Source: Ornithinimicrobium avium (GTDB lineage: Bacteria; Actinomycetota; Actinomycetes; Actinomycetales; Dermatophilaceae). From it: DNA of 64,000 bases. Shown here piece after piece: positions 54,702 through 61,082 of this stretch (positions are counted from its first letter, which is position 1; every line of letters begins with the position of its first letter). The position numbers were made by a program, and so were the translations under genes. Where the stretch lies: assembly GCF_003351765.1 (NCBI RefSeq), contig NZ_CP031229.1, positions 1,178,001 through 1,242,000 of the forward strand, read 5' to 3'. The notes under the pieces are model-generated. The model made no database searches. It worked only from the letters and a program-made list of their open reading frames with translations, and had not been told where the DNA came from.

Positions 54702-57165
54702 GCGACGTCGACGGCGTGGGCGTGGGCGTCTCGGAGCGCGAGCACGCCAGCGGCCCCGGCGGGGCCGCCGGTGATCTCGGCGACGGAGGCTCTGCAGGCT
54801 CCGGCCAGAGCCACCGCCGACGGGGGCAGGACCCCGAGGACAGCCGCCTCGCCCAGCTCACCGGTCACGACGCCTTCGCCCGCGGGATGTGGGCCGAGGG
54901 GCTCGTCGCGGCGCTGGCCACCCTGGCGGTGGCCTGGCCGCTGACCGAGCTGCTGCGCGAAAAGGACTGGCTGGTGCCGGCGGTCCTCATGGTGGTGCTG
55001 GTCGCCCTGGTCGGCGCCGTGCTGCGCACGGTCGACGCCGCCCCCAGCGTGGTGTCGCTGGGGCAGCTCCTCGTCGGGCTGGTCGGCGTGAGCCAGATCT
55101 ACCTGCGCGACACGCTGCGCTGGTGGGTCGTCCCGACCCCCGTGACCGCAGACCGGGTGGGCGAGCTGCTGCGCGAGGCCGGCACCGTCCTGCAGACCTA
55201 CGCCGCGCCGGCACCGACGACGACCGGCGTGGCCTTCCTCATCGTCTCGGTGCTCACCCTGACGGCCGTCTCGGTCGACTCGATGGGCGTGACCGGGCGG
55301 GCCCCTGCCAGCGCCGGCATCCCGCTGGCCGCCGGCTTTCTGGTCTCGGTGTCCAACTCCGGGCGGGCGATGGAGCCGTGGTACTTCGGCGCCGTCGCGA
55401 TCCTCTGGCTCGTCATGCTCGCCCAGCAGGGCCACCGGGTGCTGGCGGCGTGGCCCTCGACGGACCGGCGCGAGGCGGTCGGTGGTGACGACGTGGCCAG
55501 GAGCGTGCCGAACTACCACGGGCTCACCCAGGTGCTCGGCGCACTCACCCTCGTCGCGGCGGTGCTCGGGGCCGCAGTCATCCCGCACCTGCCGCCGACC
55601 TTCTTCGCCGACGGACTGGCCCGCAACACGCAGGCCCGCACCGTCGGGGACGGCGGCGCCGAGGTGTCGTTCACCGAGACGATGGACCCCTCGCAGGACC
55701 TGCAGAACCAGTCGCAGGCGCCCGTGCTGACCTACCGCACCGACGCGGTCCGGCTGGAGCCGCTGCGCGTCACCGCGACCGAGCGGTGGGAGGACGGGCG
55801 CTGGGTCGCGCCGGAGCGGCGGCGCTCGGAGCTGCTGCCCGCCGGCACGCCGATCCCTCGTCCCGACGGGATGGGCCAGGACGTGCCGGCCCGGGAGCAG
55901 CGGGTCACCGTCACCGGCAACGCCCTCGAGGTCCCCCACCTGGCGCTGCCGTTCCCGCCCTCGGCGCTGCAGCTGAGCGGCGGCGGAGCGTCATACCGCT
56001 TCGACCCGACGGACTCGACGGTGGTGCTGCAGGAGCCTGCCCAGGGCTACACGGCCAGCTACCTCTCCCTCGCCGGGCGGGCCGAGCTGCCTGCCGGTGT
56101 CGGTGACCAGCCCGCGGACCCCGAGCGCTTCGACGCGGACCTGCTGACGGTCGACCCCGTCTCCGCCGACGAGGTGGCCGCGCTGACCGAGGAGGTCGTC
56201 GGCGGCACGTCCAACTCCCTGGAGGCCGCCGTGCGCATCCAGGACCACCTGCGCGGCAGCGACTACACCTACTCGCTCACGCTCGCGCCGGCTGCGGAGG
56301 CCGACGCGGACGACCCGATCGGCGGCTTCCTGGAGACGCGGCAGGGCTACTGCGTGCAGTTCGCGACGGCCATGGTGATGATGGCGCGCAGCGAGGGCAT
56401 CCCGGCGCGGATGGCGGTGGGCTTCCTGCCGGGTGAGATCCAGACCGACGGCACCCGCAAGGTCATCGCCTCCGACGCGCACACCTGGCCCGAGCTGTGG
56501 ATCGAGGGGCTGGGGTGGACCCGGTTCGAGCCGACGCCGGGCGTGCGCAGCTCGGCGCCGCCGGCCTACGCGCGCCAGGAGTCCGACGCCAGTGCGTCCG
56601 AGACCACCACGACCACGACGACCCGCACCGTCGCACCGACCGCCGAGCCGACCGCGCCCCCGCGGAGGAGAGCCTGTGGCAGCAGCTGTGGCCGGTGCTG
56701 TGGCGCACCGCGCTCGTCGTCCTGGCGCTCGGCCTGCTCATGACGCTGGTGCCGGTGGTGGGGCGGCGCTACCGCGAGGCCGGGCTGCGCGCGGCGGGCA
56801 CGCCGGCCGAGCGGGTCGAGGGCCAGTGGCTGCTGCTGACCCGCAGCCTGGCCGACCTCGGTCTGTCCCCGCCCCCGGCCCGCAGCCCGCGCGGCATGCG
56901 GCGCCACTATCACGAGGCGACGACGCTGAACCGCCAGGGCGAGGACGCGCTCGGCCGCATCACCGGCACGCTGGAGCAGACCCGGTATGCCGACCCCTCC
57001 GGCCTCGACGACTCCTCGGCCGAGCAGATGGGCGAGGACGTGCGGACCGTGGTCGAGCAGGTGCGGATGGCCACCCCGTGGAACGTGCGCGCCAACGCGG
57101 CGGTCCTGCCGCAGAGCGGGCTGAGCGGGATCCGGGCATGGTGGGACGGCCTCTGGCGGCGCTGA
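54698..57165 (+). CDS. TgpA-like transglutaminase membrane protein, frameshifted near its C-terminus
   Basis: The open frame 54698-56743 encodes a five- or six-helix membrane part, an extracytoplasmic domain and a transglutaminase core with TRQGYCVQFATAMVMMARSE (Cys), SDAHTWPELW (His) and RFEPTPG. It then ends abnormally in a Cys/Arg/Ser-rich tail. From 56662 the next frame continues with sense-like sequence: AEESLWQQLWPVLWRTALVV (a membrane helix), then LTRSLADLGLSPPPARSPRG and the DUF4129-type end to 57165. One missing C in the C5 run at 56657-56661 explains it. Real protein length would be about 820. It could be a sequencing error, a mutation or programmed frameshifting. It forms the third gene with moxR and DUF58. 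Confidence 0.8.
56657..56661 (+). other. C5 run at the apparent frameshift
   Basis: A sixth C would join the transglutaminase part to its C-terminal membrane helix and tail in one frame. Confidence 0.65.
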
Positions 57166-57234
57166 GGGCTGGCCTCCCTCCCGCCTCGCCCCGCCCGTGC
57201 CACACCCCGCCGAGCCGTCGGCCTCGCCCAACCG

Positions 57235-57302
57235 ACTTCACGACGGTTGTCGTAGAAAGTGACGGATACTTCCGTCGCGCTCTACGACTAACGTCGTGAA
57301 GT
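57235..57302. repeat. 68-bp double palindrome, copy 1
   Basis: Outer arms 57235-57256 and 57281-57302 pair over 22 bases with two or three mismatches. Inside lies a second perfect palindrome, GACGGATACTTCCGTC (57261-57276). It sits between convergent genes and supplies the last four codons and the stop of the AbiEi-like gene. The second copy is at 60969. Confidence 0.8.
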
Positions 57303-58232
57303 GGACGTGCGGCTCCGGTAGGCGGCGTGGATCTCGTTCTTGATCCTGGTCACGTTGTAGAGGTCCGCCCAGACAACCCGAGCGACGCCGTGTCCGAGCC
57401 CGCGGATGCGACGCTCACGCTGCCGCTCCGCCTCGAGGGCATCCTTGCCGTCCTTTCCGCCGTACTTCACCATGCCGTCGAACTCCACCACGACGTCGAT
57501 CTCCGGCAGGTAGAAGTCGACACGGGCGATGACCTTGCCCGAGGCGTCCTTGACCTTGTGCTGCGGAATGGCGATGTAGCCGAGGTCCGCGAGCAGCAGC
57601 CGCAGGATGGACTCGCCCGCCGACTCGCTGCGGGCGTCTGCCTGGTTGACGACCTGACGGGCGCGCGCGATCCCGGGATGGCGCGGCATCCGCTCCAGCC
57701 AGCTCGTCAGCTCCTCCTTCGTGGTCAGCCCTGCCCGAAGAGCTGCGTCGGTCGCCACCTGGCCGGACCACAGCCCCGCCCGCAGCGAGGTCCCGAGCAC
57801 GGCGAGAGCCGGAATCACAGTGGGTACCCCGTCCTTGTGGGTCAGCGCGTCCTCGCCGGGGAACGGGTAGATGCGGTAGGTGTCGAAGCGGCGGCCCCCG
57901 TCCTGCCCCTCCCGGGTGTGCACGGTGTGCACCAGCTCGAGCTCCTTGTCGAGCACCGGAAGTCCGTGCAGGACCGCGGCGCTCTGCTGGCAGGCCGCCA
58001 GCCGGCCGTGCCGGCTGACCACGATCCCGATGGTGCGCCGCCGGTGGTGCTCCTCGGGACTGACGCCCTGGAGCAGCTTCGTCTCCACGTAGGCGCCCCT
58101 GGCCACGCGGGTGAGGACGCCGGCCCGCACCAGCGCCCTCAGGTCGTTGCCGGAGAGGCCGAGGCGGGCAGCTGCCTTGGTGGAAAGCACTCCCCCGTGC
58201 TGGTCGAGGTGAGCCCGGAGCGCAGAATCCAT
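57288..58232 (-). CDS. AbiEi-like N-terminal / DUF559 nuclease-like protein
   Basis: The 314-residue protein starts with an AbiEi-antitoxin-like winged helix (HGGVLSTKAAARLGLSGNDL then VLTRVARGAYVE) and ends in a DUF559 Vsr-type fold (VIARVDFYLPEIDVVVEFDG then EAERQRERRIRGLGHGVARV). The pair is common in actinobacteria and does not by itself imply a toxin-antitoxin system; no AbiEii partner is beside it. The start at 58232 is the ATG before DSALRAHLDQHGG. Confidence 0.75.
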   Translation of the reverse strand: MDSALRAHLDQHGGVLSTKAAARLGLSGNDLRALVRAGVLTRVARGAYVETKLLQGVSPEEHHRRRTIGIVVSRHGRLAACQQSAAVLHGLPVLDKELELVHTVHTREGQDGGRRFDTYRIYPFPGEDALTHKDGVPTVIPALAVLGTSLRAGLWSGQVATDAALRAGLTTKEELTSWLERMPRHPGIARARQVVNQADARSESAGESILRLLLADLGYIAIPQHKVKDASGKVIARVDFYLPEIDVVVEFDGMVKYGGKDGKDALEAERQRERRIRGLGHGVARVVWADLYNVTRIKNEIHAAYRSRTSTSRR

Positions 58233-58678
58233 GCCGGTCAGCCTGCGATGCCGTGCCCCCGCGCCGCCCGGGTCCAGGGCGATCTGTGGACAAGCCACTG
58301 ACGCACGTGGGCGTGTGGACGAAGGTCCTACGAGGCGCAGCCGGCGGCTTCGCGTTGAGCTCGGCCAGTGCGCTCTCGGCGGCGGCCATAGCCTCGTTGA
58401 GATGCTGCTCCTCGAGCTCGAGATCTGCTATCCGCTGGTCGAGGTCGGACCTGTCCGCGACAAGAGCGGCACGCTCGGCCTCGAGAGCGGCACGCTGCGC
58501 CTCGAGCTCGGCGATCGCTGCAGCGTTCTGCCTAGCAGCGGCCCGCAGCAGGTTGGTCTGGACCGCGCCTCGGTGCGCGAGCTGGTTCACCACGCCGTTG
58601 CAGATCCCGTGCGTGAACCCGCTGCCGGAATTAGCCGGAGCCGCCTGCGCTGGTCCCACCCCGGTGAACGTGCCGATG

Positions 58679-58686
58679 GCCATCGC
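58679..58686. repeat. Left 8-bp target duplication of the ISL3 element
   Basis: GCCATCGC here is repeated at 60185-60192, the size typical of ISL3 insertions. Confidence 0.88.
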
Positions 58687-60184
58687 GGCTCTTCGAACTT
58701 AACCGGGCACGCCCGGGGAGCCTGACCTGACGTGAGGTGCCCGTGACCTCGGTGATCATGGCTGTGTCAAGCAGTTCATGGCCGCGTTGGTGAGGTCACG
58801 GGCATGTCCCAGGGTACGCAACATCAGGTTGAGGTTCAGCACGTCGAGGTCGGCGCCGACCGGTTGCTGGGGCTGGAAGGAGTCGCGGTCCAGCTGGTCG
58901 AGCTCGAGGACGACGGTGCACGGGTGGTGCACGTGGCCACCGCTGTGGAGGCCGCTGCGGCGTGCCCGGCGTGCGGGGTGATCTCCACCTCGCTCAAGGG
59001 CCGGGCGAGGACAAGGCCGCGGGACCTGCCCTACGGCACGGACCCGGTGCGCCTGGTCTGGCACAAGCGGCGGTGGCGGTGCCGGGAGGGGCTGTGCGCG
59101 AGGGGCTCGTTCACGCCAGGCACTGCCCAGCGTCCCGGCCCGGGCCCGGCTGACCACGAGGCTGCGCCAGGCGTGCGGCGCCGGGGTGGCCGAGGACTTC
59201 AAAGACGTGAGGGCCGCTGCACGATACCACGGGGTGTCCTGGCCGGTCGCGCACGCGGCGTTCGTCGACCACGTGAGCCCGGCGCTGAGCGCGCCGCTAC
59301 CACCGGTGTGCGTGCTCGGGATCGATGAGACCCGTCGCGGGAAGGTGCGGTGGACCCAGGACCCTGACACCGGCCGCTGGCAGGTGGTGGCCGACCGGTG
59401 GCTGAGCGGGATCGTGGACGCCGCCGGTACCGGCGGGCTGCCCGGCCACGTCGATGGGCGCGCCTCGGCCGGGGTGAAGGCCTGGCTGCTCGCCCAGCCT
59501 GACTCCTGGCGGGCGGGCATCACCCACGTCACGATCGACCTGTCCGCCTCCTACCTCAAGGCCGTGACCGAGGCGCTGCCGGACGCGGTCGTGGTGGCAG
59601 ACCGTTTCCACCTGGTCGCCCTGGCCAACCAGACCCTGACCGAGGTGCGGCAGCGCGCCACCCGCGACGTGCGCGGCCGACGCGGCCGCAAGAAGGACCC
59701 GGAGTGGGCGGGGCGGCGCCGGCTGCTCACCGCGCACGAGAACCTCTCGTCGGCCTCGTTCGTCAGGATGTGGAACCGGTTGATCGACGCAGGCGACCCC
59801 GGGCAGGAGGTCCTGTACGCCTACACCGTCAAGGAGCGCCTACGTGAGCTGCTCGCGCTGTCCGGGACGGACCCGGACCGGTCGGTGATCTCCCACCGGC
59901 TGTGGCTCTTCTACGAGCAGGCCGCCTCCTCCCGCTCCCCGGAGATCCACCGCCTCGCCGCCACCATCGAGGCCTGGTGGCCCGCCGTGGAGGCCGCGAT
60001 CCTCACCGGCTACTCCAACGCCCGCTCCGAGGGCTACAACCGGCTGGCCAAGCACCAAGGACGCAACGCCTTCGGGTTCCGCAACACCGACAACCAGAGG
60101 CGCCGGATACGCTGGGCCTGCACCCGCCAACACCGGCGGGCCACAGCCAGAATCACCGAGTTGCCCGGTTAAGTTTGATGAGCC
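58687..60184 (+). mobile_element. ISL3-family insertion sequence, 1498 bp
   Basis: The 23-bp ends (58687-58709 and the complement of 60162-60184) match at 21 of 23 positions and begin GGCTC, as ISL3 ends do. The 8-bp duplication is perfect. The single transposase gene is frameshifted. Confidence 0.9.
58804..60172 (+). pseudogene. ISL3 family transposase, frameshifted
   Basis: The N-terminal zinc-ribbon part (CPACGVISTSLKG then WHKRRWRC) lies in the frame starting 58804. The catalytic domain is in the next frame: VLGIDETRRGK (Asp), VVADRFHLVALANQ (Asp) and SEGYNRLAKHQGRNAFGFRN (Glu). The two meet at TTCACGCCAGG: dropping one C at 59116 or 59117 restores a continuous protein of about 455 residues. 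The break is likely inactivating, since ISL3 elements are not known for programmed frameshifts. Confidence 0.88.
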
Positions 60185-60192
60185 GCCATCGC
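60185..60192. repeat. Right 8-bp target duplication of the ISL3 element
   Basis: GCCATCGC, identical to 58679-58686. Confidence 0.88.
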
Positions 60193-60292
60193 GGGCACCA
60201 CCAGCGCCATGACGCCCCGTCGCGCCAGACCACTCCCCTGCGCCGCCCGCGACCAACCGCGGCCTACCTGCCTATTGCTCATGAATCTCGAC

Positions 60293-60482
60293 GCCTCCAT
60301 TGCGTAGCTACCTGCCTCGTTCGGGTCAGGTCACACAAAATTCTAAATGGATCTTTGCCGTTTCTTTACCCGTCGATCGTTCAAACACCTAAACGCTCCA
60401 AAGTTAAATCGCGTGTGGCGCCCATTCGCGGCGCATACCCGTTGGATCGCCCCGTTCAGCGCGTGCTGCCACACTGAGAACC
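60293..60482. other. AT-rich intergenic stretch upstream of the split gene and arfB
   Basis: In 60301-60420 I count 57 G/C of 120 (about 47%), far below the surroundings. It should hold divergent promoters for the split coiled-coil gene and arfB; TAGAAT on the minus strand (about 60339-60344) is a candidate -10. No ORF is convincing. Confidence 0.35.
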
Positions 60483-60944
60483 ATGCCCGTTGCCGCAGAG
60501 CTCGACCTCGTGGTGCCGCCCGGACCGGGGCTGCGCCACGGCCTCGTCGTGCCCGCGGGCGAGCTCGAGGAGCGCTTCACCAGGGCGAGCGGCCCAGGGG
60601 GACAGGGGGTCAACACGACCGACAGCCGGGTCGAGCTGTGGTGGGACCCGGCCACCTCCACGACCCTCACCGCGCACCAGCGCGAGCGGGTGACCGGTGC
60701 GCTCACGGCATACCTCGTCGGTGGGCGGGTGCGCGTGGTGGCGGCCGAGCACCGCTCCCAGCGGCGCAACCGCAAGGCGGCCCGCGAGCGCCTGGCCGAG
60801 CTGATCCGCGAGGCGCTCGCTCCCCCGCCGCCACCGCGGAGGGCGACGAAGCCGACGCGCGGGTCCCAGCGCCGCCGGCTCGACGCCAAGCGGCGGCGCT
60901 CGGCGATCAAGGCGCGGCGCACGCGCCCGACGGGCAGCGACTGA
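60483..60944 (+). CDS. arfB: Alternative ribosome-rescue peptidyl-tRNA hydrolase ArfB
   Basis: The 153-residue protein has the GGQ motif in TRASGPGGQGVNTTDSRVEL and a basic C-terminal tail (RGSQRRRLDAKRRRSAIKAR), the signature of ArfB/YaeJ/ICT1. It enters empty mRNA channels of stalled ribosomes and frees the peptide. It stands alone between the ISL3 region and a palindromic repeat. Confidence 0.93.
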   Translation: MPVAAELDLVVPPGPGLRHGLVVPAGELEERFTRASGPGGQGVNTTDSRVELWWDPATSTTLTAHQRERVTGALTAYLVGGRVRVVAAEHRSQRRNRKAARERLAELIREALAPPPPPRRATKPTRGSQRRRLDAKRRRSAIKARRTRPTGSD

Positions 60945-60968
60945 CGGGCGCCGGCGGGACGCGGCACG

Positions 60969-61036
60969 ACTCCACGACGGTTGTCGTAGAGGCTGACGGA
61001 TACTTCCGTCGTGCTTTACGACAACCGTCGTGAAGT
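60969..61036. repeat. 68-bp double palindrome, copy 2
   Basis: Same layout as 57235-57302: outer arms pair over about 23 bases with two mismatches and enclose GACGGATACTTCCGTC (60995-61010). It again lies between convergent genes (arfB and the RHS gene), consistent with a mobile or conserved terminator-like element. Confidence 0.8.
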
Positions 61037-61082
61037 GCGGTGGGGGCGGGCCAACCGTGTCGCCGGTCGGGTGGGGGGCGGG

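Larger units (their letters stand above)
58233..60282 (-). pseudogene. Secreted coiled-coil protein gene split by an ISL3 element
   Basis: The two halves join exactly when the element and one 8-bp duplication are removed. The first part (60282 down to 60185) encodes MSNRQVGRGWSRAAQGSGLA, then RRGVMALVVPAM. The second part (58678 down) continues AIGTFTGVGPAQAAPANSG, giving a normal Sec signal peptide with AQA cleavage, then a heptad coiled coil (AAIAELEAQRAALEAERAAL to about 58345). Beyond that the frame runs on without recognisable sequence into the AbiEi-like gene, so the 3' end may also be damaged. Confidence 0.7.

Noticed and set aside
57415..58232. Continuation of the coiled-coil frame into the AbiEi-like gene
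   Set aside because: The frame stays open but has no family pattern, while the other minus-strand frame encodes a clear AbiEi/DUF559 protein. The tail is probably spurious.
57288..58232. A type IV toxin-antitoxin pair
   Set aside because: Only the AbiEi-like N-domain is present and it is fused to a DUF559 fold; no AbiEii nucleotidyltransferase lies beside it.
58285..58293. TTGTCCACA on the minus strand, a perfect actinobacterial DnaA box
   Set aside because: A single box next to a gene start, without a cluster or dnaA/dnaN, does not support an origin.
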